This document shows positions 31,640 through 43,591 of a DNA stretch of 64,000 nt, in pieces. The notes beneath the pieces are model-generated. The model saw only the letters and a list, made by a program, of their open reading frames with translations, searched no databases and was not told where the DNA came from. The position numbers and the translations under genes are program-made. Position 1 is the first letter of the stretch. Every line of letters starts with the position of its first letter. The stretch is from NCBI GenBank assembly GCA_950022655.1, contig OX465583.1, positions 63,454,306 to 63,518,305 of the forward strand. Reading direction: 5' to 3'. The DNA comes from Alentia gelatinosa. Taxonomy: Eukaryota; Annelida; Polychaeta; Phyllodocida; Polynoidae.

Positions 31640-32465
31640 TGACGCACAATACAAAGACAATTTCGGGCGAACAGGGTTTTAAAATTGCCCACTGGAATAT
31701 TCATAGTTTGTTTAGCAATGTCGGCCACCTGCGCAGTTTTATGAGCACTTTCGACGTCATAGGTATCTCGGAAACCCTATTAAAGAAAAATATAACATCG
31801 CAACATGTTAATATAAGCAACTTCCATTTCTATAGAAACGATAGGGCAGTAGGCAAAGGAGGGGGGGTGGGCGTGTATCTTCATAATAAATGGGCGATGT
31901 ATGCCAAACGATATGATGATATGAGTCGAATGGACCCCGACTTAGAAGCAGTCGTAGTCAAAGTCAACAAGCCAGGCCATAGAGTGTTTACCGTAGTAAA
32001 CTTGTATAGGCCCCCGGGCTACAATGTGGACAAATTATTAAACTATATAGAACTTATTAGTATGGATGATAGGTTTAGTAAGACAGAGCTATGGTTTATT
32101 GGAGATGTGAATCTTGACGCTCGAGTCCGCAGAGACCCTAGGAACCGGACCTAATGGAGCTGTTGAGAAGTTTTGGCATTAAGAGGCTAATTAATACGAT
32201 AACAAGGATAGGGATTTGGAACTCAACTAGTATTGATACAATTTTAACAAATGCTGAAAATGTGAAGGAGTGGGGTACTTTAGATCTAGACTTTAGTGAC
32301 CATCTCATAGTTTTTGCTAGGAAAAAACAAGAAAGAACCATGCACACACAGAAAAGAATACGAGTAAGAAATTATTCCAGGGTTAGGCAAAACGATCTGA
32401 ATAAAAACAGAAAACAAAATGTTCAAAGGAACCTGACAATGGTGGAGGAATTAATCTTTGGGTAA
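31639..32465 (+). pseudogene. LINE apurinic-type endonuclease, frameshifted, copy 1
   Basis: EEP-fold nuclease that would nick target DNA. Motifs in order: KIAHWNIHSL (Asn), GISETLL (Glu), GGGVGVYLHN, VVNLYRPPG, FIGDVNLD (Asp-Asn) in frame 31639-32154. In the next frame (32154-32465) follow STSIDTILTN and LDFSDHLIVF (Ser-Asp-His). The two frames overlap at TAATG 32152-32156; a one-base loss splits the domain. Copy 1 has GISET where copies 2-5 have DISET, so it looks less mutated. Confidence 0.85.
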
Positions 32466-33804
32466 CCTGGATAAATGAACTAAATAAATACCTGGACGAG
32501 AATGCCCCTTATAGGGATAGAGTTGATAAATTCACTGGGGAACCCTGGCTTACAGGCTCAATTAAAAGAGACATAAAAGATAAAAGGAGCTTATGTAGAA
32601 AGATCTGTAAGAAGAAGAGTCAGTACTCACAACAAGAGAGGGATATATGGGCCACTGAAATGAAAGAACTTAGCAAGAAGATTAGAAATGTGATTACACA
32701 GAGTAGGAGAAAGTACAAAGAAAGTAAGTTAAAAGAACATGCAGGCGACCCAAAGAAGTATTGGAAGGAATTAAAACACCTGCTAAAACCGCAGGATAGT
32801 AAAGCCGAAGTTCACTTTAAAACCAATACAGGAGACGTAATCCCGCTAAACAGATGCGCAGACCACGCGAATCAGTTCTTTTGTACAATCGGTAGTGTGC
32901 TAAATAGTGAATTAGAGGAAACATACTTCCTGAGGTATGCGAACAGGGAAAACCATAGCGGATGGGAAATTGATATAGTGAATATAACAAATGACGAAGT
33001 TATAAAACTGGTGCAAAGGATACCGGTGGATAAATCTTCCGGTATGGATGGCATAAAATGTAGTCTCTTAAGAAATTCATTACTGGCTTGCTCTGAAGTT
33101 TTCACCCTTGTCATGCGAAAATTAATTATTGATTGCGACTTTCCACAAAACTGGAAGGAAGGAAGATTGTCACCTCTGCCTAAATCTGGTGATTTGTCGG
33201 ATATTGGAAATTGGCGCCCGGTGTGTGTACTGCCTGTCCAAGGCAAGGTACTGGAACGGGCAGTACACACCCAGTTCTATGCATTTTTAGAAGAACAGAA
33301 CTATTTTTTCTCTAATCAATTTGGGTTTCGAAAGAAGAGAAGCACAGGGGGCGGGGGGGCGGTGTTTAAATTGGTGCAGCATTTATCTGAGACAGACAAT
33401 GATAAGGGGATATCTATAGCCGCATATATTGACGTGAAAAAAGCGTTCGATTGTGTCAACCACTCGTTACTAATCCATAGATCCTTTCTTTGGGTAGTAG
33501 AATATTGGAATCAGTAGATGAAATGAACTATCTAGGGGCAACAATAGACACTGAATTAAACTTTAAGAAACATGGTATGAAGTTAATAGGAACATTAAAT
33601 GACAAATGCGCAGTCTTTAGAAGGATTAGAAAATACATACAAAGGGATACAGCCATCAATTTAGTCAAGACTTGCTTGCTACCATTACTCGATCATTGTT
33701 CGTTCCTGCTAAAGGGAAGCACTAAAGAAATTAAAATTAAGGTAGATCGCGGGGTCTTTAGAGCATTGAGAATGTCTGTTGCTGGAAGAGCGATACCAAT
33801 GTAA
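32435..33804 (+). pseudogene. LINE reverse transcriptase, catalytic core deleted, copy 1
   Basis: After a second frameshift near 32455 the frame runs through APYRDRVDKFTGEPWLTG and KKYWKELKHLL, then RT blocks SSGMDGIKCSLL, GNWRPVCVLPV, NQFGFRKKRST and motif A AAYIDVKKAFDCVNHSLLI, ending at 33517. The frame is then lost. In another frame VDEMNYLGATIDTELNFKK (from about 33514) and the thumb follow. The segment between, with the YxDD catalytic Asp pair, is absent. A G-rich tract in the RST block (33346-33358) also varies in length. Confidence 0.87.
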
Positions 33805-35076
33805 TCGAACGCAATAAAGCATTTTTTTTTTAAATTAAAAAAACCGGCCGTACCGTACCGAATATATCGGCATTTGAATTTCGTCATAGCAAATGCTGCT
33901 CTGGTGGCCTTTGTAGCTTTACCCTCACGTGATGTAATTTGCTTCTCTCTGCCAGCAGATATTCCGTGCTCGACACCGCGAAAGATCTGCTCGCAGAGTG
34001 CATGTACAATATCAAATCGATATCCCGATGTATCAAATTAAAACGCCGATAACTTCGGGACGGTACCGCAGATCTTCTTCATATTTGGTACGATTATAGG
34101 TTCTATGTATCCCTTACTCGTGTTTAAATTTCATCACTTCATTCCGTCGTGAAGTGGAAACATCCTCTATATACGCACAGTGAGTAAGACATTTACTGTC
34201 TAAGTATAACACTTTTAGCGGCGATGTCCCATGGCGCACTACGACACCGTCTATAGCACACCGGCCATCTTGTGTCGTCCAAAATGTCGTGATATCGTTG
34301 ATAGATCGTGGGGCTGACTGGACCCACAACCAACTCTGACTGACAAATACTTTATTAAGTCCTAGGGGCATGGGAATGAATTGAAAATAATTTTTTTCCA
34401 AGATTGACTGCCTGGAAATCAGGGAAATTTGTCCGCCGGCCCTAACTATCCTAAGACAAAATGTGCCGTAACTTAAAAAAAATCTATTGCACTTAGGACC
34501 CTAATTCCAACTGTCCCATGTAGCTATGAATGACATGTTTTTGCTCTGAGTGTGCTATAGTCGCGACATTTTAGAGGGTCGGACAATTATCGCCACTCTA
34601 TGACACGTAGGGCGGTGTGAGGTGTGCTATAGTCATGACAGTCGGTGGCTAATGGAGCGGAAAATGATGCCCAAAGTATCATAGGTCTAAGACACCTATG
34701 GACTTTGGAAGGGTGCAGCCGATTTTCTTCACATTTGGTACGATTATAGGTCATATGTATGCCTAACTCGTGTGGAAATCTTCTATATACGCACAGTGAG
34801 GTTTTATAGAACCTAAGACAGTTCTATACTTGAGACACTTTTAGCGGCGATCGTCCGTGGCGCACTACGACACCGTCTATAGGATGCCGGCCATTTTTGT
34901 TGTCTAAAAAGGTCGTAGATCGGCTGTGCGATCGTAGGCCTGCGACACTCACAAATGTCGTGACTAAAAAACAGGGCCCTGAAATCCACTGACAAATACT
35001 TTATTAAGGCCTAGGGGCATGGGAACGATTTAAGAATCTGGATTTTCTGGATTTTTTCCTGGAAAATCAGGGAATT

Positions 35077-36195
35077 TTGACTGCCGACCCAACCCAAACT
35101 GACACAAAATATGCCGTAACTTTAAAAAAATCTAGTTACCTTAGAACCCTAATTCCAACTGTCCCATGTAGGTACATACCTGGGCCCTGTTTTTTAGTCA
35201 CGACCATCGTTATGGGCGACATGTTTTTGCTGTCAGTGTACTATAGCCGCGATAGTTTAGGGGGTCGGGTAATTATCGCCGCTCTAATAGACTTAGGGTG
35301 GTCTGAGGTGTGCTATAGTGACGACACTTTTAGGGTCACATGGTTCAAAATGGCTTACAAAGTGTCTTAGACCTAAGACATCTATGGATATGTCGTACAG
35401 ATGCGCAACTTCACTTCCTGTTGGAATTAAGCAATGAAATTTCTACACGAGTAAAGGATACATATAACCTATAAGCGTACCAAATATGAAGAAAATCGGC
35501 CAAACTGTCCCGAAGTTATCGGCGTTTGAATTTAAATCAGGGAAATTTGTACGCCGGCCCCAACTATTCTAAGACAAAATGTGCCGTAACTTAAAAAAAA
35601 TCTATTGCACTTAGGACCCTAATTCCAACTGTCCCATGTAGCTATGAACGACATGTTTTTGCTCTGAGTGTGCTATAGTCGCGACATTTTAGAGGGTCGG
35701 ACAATTATCGCCACTCTATGACACGTAGGGCGGTGTGAGGTGTGCTATAGTCATGACAGTCGGTGGTTAATGGAGCGGAAAATGATGCCCAAAGTATCAT
35801 AGGTCTAAGACACCTATGGACTTTGGAAGGGTGCAGCCGATTTTCTTCACATTTGGTACGATTATAGGTCATATGTATGCCTAACTCGTGTGGAAATCTT
35901 CTATATACGCACAGTGAGGTTTTATAGAACCTAAGACAGTTCTATACTTGAGACACTTTTAGCGGCGATCGTCCGTGGCGCACTACGACACCGTCTATAG
36001 GACGCCGGCCATTTTTGTTGTCTAAAAAGGTCGCAGATCGGCTGTGCGATCGTAGGCCTGCGACACTCACAAATGTCGTGACTAAAAAACAGGGCCCTGA
36101 AATCCACTGACAAATACTTTATTAAGGCCTAGGGGCATGGGAACAATTTAAGAATCTGGATTTTCTGGATTTTTTTCCTGGAAAATCAGGGAATT
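35077..36195 (+). repeat. Satellite unit 3, internally deleted (1119 bp)
   Basis: The A half stops after GTTATCGGCGTTTGAATT (near 35535) and joins AAATCAGGGAAATTTGT of the A/B boundary. About 533 bp, including the right arm of the inverted core, are missing. Confidence 0.88.
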
Positions 36196-37847
36196 TTGAC
36201 TGCCGACCCAACCCAAACTGACACAAAATATGCCGTAACTTTAAAAAAATCTAGTTACCTTAGAACCCTAATTCCAACTGTCCCATGTAGGTACATACCT
36301 TGGCCCTGTTTTTTAGTCACGACCATCGTTATGGGCAACATGTTTTTGCTGTCAGTGTACTATAGCCGCGATATTTTAGGGGGTCGGATAATTATCGCCG
36401 CTCTAATAGACTTAGGGTGGTCTGAGGTGTGCTATAGTGACGACACTTTTAGGGTCACATGGTTCAAAATGGCTTACAAAGTGTCTTAGACCTAAGACAT
36501 CTATGGATATGTCGTACAGACGCGCAACTTCACTTCCTGTTGGAATTAAGCAATGAAATTTCTACACGAGTAAAGGATACAAATAACCTATAGTCGTACC
36601 AAATATGAAGAAAATCGGCCAAACTGTCCCGAAGTTATCGGCATTTGAATTACGCCATAGCAAATGCTGCTCTGGTGGCCTTTGTAGCTTTACCCTCACG
36701 TGATGTAATTTGCTTCACACTGCCAGCAGATATTATGTGCTCGACACCGCGAAAGATCTGCTCGCAGAGTGCATGTACAATATCAAATCGATATCCCGAT
36801 GTATCAAATTAAAACGCCGATAACTTCGGGACGGTACCGCAGATCTTCTTCATATTTGGTACGATTATAGGTTCTATGTATCCCTTACTCGTGTTTAAAT
36901 TTCATCACTTCATTCCGTCGTGAAGTGGAAACATCCTCTATATACGCACAGTGAGTAAGACATTTACTGTCTAAGTATAACACTTTTAGCGGCGATGTCC
37001 CATGGCGCACTACGACACCGTCTATAGCACACCGGCCATCTTGTGTCGTCCAAAATGTCGTGATATCGTTGATAGATCGTGGGGCTGACTGGACCCACAA
37101 CCAACTCTGACTGACAAATACTTTATTAAGTCCTAGGGGCATGGGAATGAATTGAAAATAATTTTTTCCCAAGACTGACTGCCTGGAAATCAGGGAAATT
37201 TGTCCGCCGGCCCCAACTATTCTAAGACAAAATGTGCCGTAACTTAAAAAAAATCTATTGCACTTAGGACCCTAATTCCAACTGTCCCATGTAGCTATGA
37301 ACGACATGTTTTTGCTCTGAGTGTGCTATAGTCGCGACATTTTAGAGGGTCGGACAATTATAGCCACTCTATGACACGTAGGGCGGTGTGAGGTGTGCTA
37401 TAGTCATGACAGTCGGTGGCTAATGGAGCGGAAAATGATGCCCAAAGTATCATAGGTCTAAGACACCTATGGACTTTGGAAGGGTGCAGCCGATTTTCTT
37501 CACATTTGGTACGATTATAGGTCATATGTATGCCTAACTCGTGTGGAAATCTTCTATATACGCACAGTGAGGTTTTATAGAACCTAAGACAGTTCTATAC
37601 TTGAGACACTTTTAGCGGCGATCGTCCGTGGCGCACTACGACACCGTCTATAGGACGCCGGCCATTTTTGTTGTCTAAAAAGGTCGCAGATCGGCTGTGC
37701 GATCGTAGGCCTGCGACACTCACAAATGTCGTGACTAAAAAACAGGGCCCTGAAATCCACTGACAAATACTTTATTAAGGCCTAGGGGCATGGGAACAAT
37801 TTAAGAATCTGGATTTTCTGGATTTTTTCCTGGAAAATCAGGGAATT
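36196..37847 (+). repeat. Satellite unit 4 (1652 bp)
   Basis: A complete A+B unit. Its A half is almost identical to unit 1 (shared GGGCAACATG variant), suggesting a larger repeat made of several units. Confidence 0.9.
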
Positions 37848-38144
37848 TTGACTGCCGACCCAACCCAAACTGACACAAAATATGCCGTAACTTTAAAAAA
37901 ATCTAGTTACCTTAGAACCCTAATTCCAACTGTCCCATGTAGGTACATACCTGGGCCCTGTTTTTTAGTCACGACCATCGGTATGGGCGACATGTTTTTG
38001 CTGTCAGTGTACTATAGCCGCGATATTTTAGGGGGTCGGATAATTATCGCCGCTCTAATAGACTTAGGGTGGTCTGAGGTGTGCTATAGTGACGACACTT
38101 TTAGGGTCACATGGTTCAAAATGGCTTACAAAGTGTCTTAGACC

Positions 38145-38955
38145 TGTAGGGACCCGTGCAAGTCGACTATGACTTTGGCACGTCTACTACGCCTTTCTAA
38201 GTATAGCCGCGGCCGGGACAGCCGAGCAAGCTGTGGGACAGGTTGATAAAACTTGTTTTCCCATGGTTTTGAAGTGGCTATCCGCTGCTGGCTATTATAG
38301 ACACCGTGTTGGGACCAGTCTAGACTGGTTTCTCAGCTGTCAGGTTGAGAACCAGCAGTGAGGATTGATCCTGAGGAGTTAGACAGGGAACTAACGGAAA
38401 CCACTGGTTTGCTGGTGACCAGGCTGACTAAGAATACCCCTTTGGAGAATCAGCGGGATTCTTGCACATGCTCAGTGGGGACATGGGCTGTATATAAGCA
38501 GCCTGCTGTGGCTTACTGAGACACACTGGGGTGTGGAGAGACTATGTGCGGTCTCTCTGCAGGGCTCTGTCTCTGTGCTCCACCGACGGGAGCTAGTTCT
38601 CAGGACTAGCTGTTGACCAGTTCTGGTCCCCTAGGGGGTGGAGTCAGAGTATCTTGGTTCTCTAGGAGGAGAGGGTCGGACCCGTGTGTCCCTTTTCCGG
38701 ATAGAGTTCTGGGATCCCGAGAGATGCGATCAGGGTTGTGTCCACCGACCAGAAAGGTTTTTCGTTGTGTTCCTGCTCTGTGAAGGTGTTTGACCTCCCT
38801 GTGATCCTCGAGGGCAGAGCCACGGTGCTGGGTGGTTGCGGTAAAACACAGCTGCGGGTTAGCGGGTGGGACCAGCACCGAGATGGCATCTTGGACCAAA
38901 TACTGTAGTGGTGCTCGGGAGGAGCTTCGGCTGGACCCGTCACCCAACCATTACA
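38145..38955. mobile_element. Solo LTR, copy 2 (811 bp)
   Basis: Nearly identical to 29731-30541, same length, same GACC duplication (38141-38144, 38956-38959), same position in the satellite unit. TATA motif at 38491-38498. It was copied with the unit, not inserted again. Confidence 0.85.
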
Positions 38956-39082
38956 GACCTAAGACATCTATGGATATGTCGTACAGATGCGCAACTTCAC
39001 TTCCTGTTGGAATTAAGCAATGAAATTTCTACACGAGTAAGGGATACATATAACCTATAAGCGTACCAAATATGAAGAAAAT

Positions 39083-42000
39083 ATTTGGTACGCGTTAAGT
39101 GAACATTGAACTGTGATCCAGAACTTGATCGGGTAACTGTATGATGCGTTAGGTCTGATTCTATGCTTGCTAGTTCCATACCGGGCTAGTAAGGGAAAGC
39201 TAGATAAAGCTAGACTTTATAATGGGAGAAGATTCATATATAACTCTGTATATAACTTTATCGCACTGTTTATCTTTATCTTGGTAGACTGCCAAACGTC
39301 ATTGTAAATTCTCGAACATTACTATGCTAGTTCCATACTGGGCCAGCATTTCATTGCCCTAATGTCGTTTAAAACGAGAACTGTTGGATGTTACCATGTC
39401 TGCAAATATCAAGGTTTTTTTCGGAGAATACTAACGAGCTAGTTACATACTGGGCTAGTAGAGCTGTGCATTAGTGTATTGAGCATGTTAGAAAAAGATA
39501 TATGGTATGTATTCGGGGCTCAGGTCTTATTCTTTGCAGTGAATGGAAATGAAACTTCTAAAAAACGTATTTACCTTTGTTTTCTTGAGTTTCTCCCGCT
39601 CGAAAGTGGCTATGGAATGGGAACCAATGGAAAAGAACACTGATCCCGGGCAACGACTCGAAAAGGACTATGTCAAGAAAAGGTGGTAGCAATAGACTGA
39701 AACCCCGGCCTGAGAATTGGTATTTAAGGACCTAAAAAACTGTAAGTAGCGGTTTCACTTGCTTATTCCCTCAAGGCACAAGAACGAGAAATGATAAACA
39801 GAGAGAGACGCGTATCACAGGTTATTAATACAACATAAAACAAGGGTAGTCAATGGCACTGCGTAGCATGTGTCGGCTATCTTCGATGTCCCCTAGCCTT
39901 AGAGCTCGCGGGCATATTTCATGTGTATATTGTGTCGTAATGTTGTTGCCGTTATGTTATGTTGTATATGTTTTGTACCATATTGGATGCATATGGGCTG
40001 CAGCTTTGATGTACTTCTCTGGATATAACTATTTGTTGATTACACTGTATTAATGACGCACAATACAAAGACAATTTCGGGCGAAAAGGGTTTTAAAATT
40101 GCCCACTGGAATATTCATAGTTTGTTTAGCAAGGTCGGCCACCTGCGCAGTTTTATGAGCACTTTCGACGTCATAGATATCTCGGAAACCCTATTAAAGA
40201 AAAATATAACATCGCAACATGTTAATATAAGCAACTTCCATTTCTATAGAAACGATAGGGCAGTAGGCAAAGGAGGGGGGGTGGGCGTGTATCTTCATAA
40301 TAAATGGGCGATGTATGCCAAACGATATGATGATATGAGTCGAATGGACCCCGACTTAGAAGCAGTCGTAGTCAAAGTCAACAAGCCAGGCCATAGAGTG
40401 TTTACCGTAGTAAACTTGTATAGGCCCCCGGGCTACAATGTGGACAAATTATTAAACTATATAGAACTTATTAGTATGGATGATAGGTTTAGTAAGACAG
40501 AGCTATGGTTTATTGGAGATGTGAATCTTGACGCTCGAGTCCGCAGAGACCCTAGGAACCGGACCTAATGGAGCTGTTGAGAAGTTTTGGCATTAAGAGG
40601 CTAATTAATACGATAACAAGGATAGGGATTTGGAACTCAACTAGTATTGATACAATTTTAACAAATGCTGAAAATGTGAAGGAGTGGGGTACTTTAGATC
40701 TAGACTTTAGTGACCATCTCATAGTTTTTGCTAGGAAAAAACAAGAAAGAACCATGCACACACAGAAAAGAATACGAGTAAGAAATTATTCCAGGGTTAG
40801 GCAAAACGATCTGAATAAAAACAGAAAACAAAATGTTCAAAGGAACCTGACAATGGTGGAGGAATTAATCTTTGGGTAACCTGGATAAATGAACTAAATA
40901 AATACCTGGACGAGAATGCCCCTTATAGGGATAGAGTTGATAAATTCACTGGGGAACCCTGGCTTACAGGCTCAATTAAAAGAGACATAAAAGATAAAAG
41001 GAGCTTATGTAGAAAGATCTGTAAGAAGAAGAGTCAGTACTCACAACAAGAGAGGGATATATGGGCCACTGAAATGAAAGAACTTAGCAAGAAGATTAGA
41101 AATGTGATTACACAGAGTAGGAGAAAGTACAAAGAAAGTAAGTTAAAAGAACATGCAGGCGACCCAAAGAAGTATTGGAAGGAATTAAAACACCTGCTAA
41201 AACCGCAGGATAGTAAAGCCGAAGTTCACTTTAAAACCAATACAGGAGACGTAATCCCGCTAAACAGATGCGCAGACCACGCGAATCAGTTCTTTTGTAC
41301 AATCGGTAGTGTGCTAAATAGTGAATTAGAGGAAACATACTTCCTGAGGTATGCGAACAGGGAAAACCATAGCGGATGGGAAATTGATATAGTGAATATA
41401 ACAAATGACGAAGTTATAAAACTGGTGCAAAGGATACCGGTGGATAAATCTTCCGGTATGGATGGCATAAAATGTAGTCTCTTAAGAAATTCATTACTGG
41501 CTTGCTCTGAAGTTTTCACCCTTGTCATGCGAAAATCAATTATTGATTGCGACTTTCCACAAAACTGGAAGGAAGGAAGATTGTCACCTCTGCCTAAATC
41601 TGGTGATTTGTCGGATATTGGAAATTGGCGCCCGGTGTGTGTACTGCCTGTCCCAGGCAAGGTACTGGAACGTGCAGTACACACCCAGTTCTATGCATTT
41701 TTAGAAGATCAGAACTATTTTTTCTCTAATCAATTTGGGTTTCGAAAGAAGAGAAGCACAGGGGGGGGGGGGGGGGGCGGTGTTTAAATTGGTGCAGCAT
41801 CTATCTGAGACAGACAATGATAAGGGGATATCTATAGCCGCATATATTGACGTGAAAAAAGCGTTCGATTGTGTCAACCACTCGTTACTAATCCATAGAT
41901 CCTTTCTTTGGGTAGTAGAATATTGGAATCAGTAGATGAAATGAACTATCTAGGGGCAACAATAGACACTGAATTAAACTTTAAGAAACATGGTATGAAG

Positions 42001-42252
42001 TTAATAGGAACATTAAATGACAAATGCGCAGTCTTTAGAAGGATTAGAAAATACATACAAAGGGATACAGCCATCAATTTAGTCAAGACTTGCTTGCTAC
42101 CATTACTCGATCATTGTTCGTTCCTGCTAAAGGGAAGCACTAAAGAAATTAAAATTAAGGTAGATCGCGGGGTCTTTAGAGCATTGAGAATGTCTGTTGC
42201 TGGAAGAGCGATATCGAACGCAATAAAGCATTTTTTTTTTAAATTAAAAAAA
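39083..42252 (+). mobile_element. Non-LTR retrotransposon, copy 2
   Basis: Offset from copy 1 by exactly 8414 bp through the endonuclease. Same insertion base, same TAATG frameshift, same RT deletion and same AATAAA tail. Lies in unit 5 with the LTR. Confidence 0.85.
39853..42230 (+). pseudogene. LINE coding remains, copy 2
   Basis: Endonuclease 40053-40568 and 40568-40879, RT 41074-41787. The G tract (41761-41777, 17 G) is out of frame, so the RT frame stops early and motif A lies in another frame (41735-41935). Carries DISET in the endonuclease. Thumb region 41908 onward. Confidence 0.85.
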
Positions 42253-43591
42253 CCGGCCGTACCGTACCGAATATATCGGCATTTGAATTTCGTCATAGCA
42301 AATGCTGCTCTGGTGGCCTTTGTAGCTTTACCCTCACGTGATGTAATTTGCTTCACTCTGCCAGCAGATATTCCGTGCTCGACACCGCGAAAGATCTGCT
42401 CGCAGAGTGCATGTACAATATCAAATCGATATCCCGATGTATCAAATTAAAACGCCGATAACTTCGGGACGGTACCGCAGATCTTCTTCATATTTGGTAC
42501 GATTATAGGTTCTATGTATCCCTTACTCGTGTTTAAATTTCATCACTTCATTCCGTCGTGAAGTGGAAACATCCTCTATATACGCACAGTGAGTAAGACA
42601 TTTACTGTCTAAGTATAACACTTTTAGCGGCGATGTCCCATGGCGCACTACGACACCGTCTATAGCACACTGGCCATCTTGTGTCGTCCAAAATGTCGTG
42701 ATATCGTTGATAGATCGTGGGGCTGACTGGACCCACAACCAACTCTGACTGACAAATACTTTATTAAGTCCTAGGGGCATGGGAATGAATTGAAAATAAT
42801 TTTTTCCCAAGACTGACTGCCTGGAAATCAGGGAAATTTGTCCGCCGGCCCCAACTATTCTAAGACAAAATGTGCCGTAACTTAAAAAAAATCAATTGCA
42901 CTTAGGACCCTAATTCCAACTGTCCCATGTAGCTATGAACGACATGTTTTTGCTCTGAGTGTGCTATAGTCGCGACATTTTAGAGGGTCGGACAATTATC
43001 GCCACTCTATGACACGTAGGGCGGTGTGAGGTGTGCTATAGTCATGACAGTCGGTGGCTAATGGAGCGGAAAATGATGCCCAAAGTATCATAGGTCTAAG
43101 ACACCTATGGACTTTGGAAGGGTGCAGCCGATTTTCTTCACATTTGGTACGATTATAGGTCATATGTATGCCTAACTCGTGTGGAAATCTTCTATATACC
43201 CACAGTGAGGTTTTATAGAACCTAAGACAGTTCTATACTTGAGACACTTTTAGCGGCGATCGTCCGTGGCGCACTACGACACCGTCTATAGGACGCCGGC
43301 CATTTTTGTTGTCTAAAAAGGTCGTAGATCGGCTGTGCGATCGTAGGCCTGCGACACTCACAAATGTCGTGACTAAAAAACAGGGCCCTGAAATCCACTG
43401 ACAAATACTTTATTAAGGCCTAGGGGCATGGGAAGAATTTAAGAATCTGGATTTTCTGGATTTTTTCCTGGAAAATCAGGGAATTTTGACTGCCGACCCA
43501 ACCCAAACTGACACAAAATATGCCGTAACTTTTAAAAAATCTAGTTACCTTAGAACCCTAATTCCAACTGTCCCATGTAGGTACATACCTG

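Larger units (their letters stand above)
30669..33843 (+). mobile_element. Non-LTR retrotransposon, copy 1, internally deleted
   Basis: A 3.2-kb insertion in the left arm of the A inverted core. The 5' region (30669-31438) has three copies of a CTAGTTCCATACYGGGCTAG motif. It then has a short hydrophobic frame, an endonuclease, a reverse transcriptase lacking its catalytic core, AATAAA at 33813-33818 and an A/T tail. Sequence style is that of the CR1/L2/Jockey side of non-LTR elements. Confidence 0.85.
29434..35076 (+). repeat. Satellite unit 2, with solo LTR and LINE
   Basis: Unit of 5643 bp. The A half is split by the LTR at 29731-30541 and the LINE at about 30669-33843, then resumes at CCGGCC (33844). 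Confidence 0.9.
37848..43485 (+). repeat. Satellite unit 5, with solo LTR and LINE
   Basis: Unit of 5638 bp. It carries the same LTR and LINE at the same two bases as unit 2, and its A half shares the same GGTATGGGCGAC variant. Confidence 0.9.

Noticed and set aside
32872..33270. 132-residue frame on the - strand, repeated in four copies
   Set aside because: Antisense shadow of the LINE reverse transcriptase.
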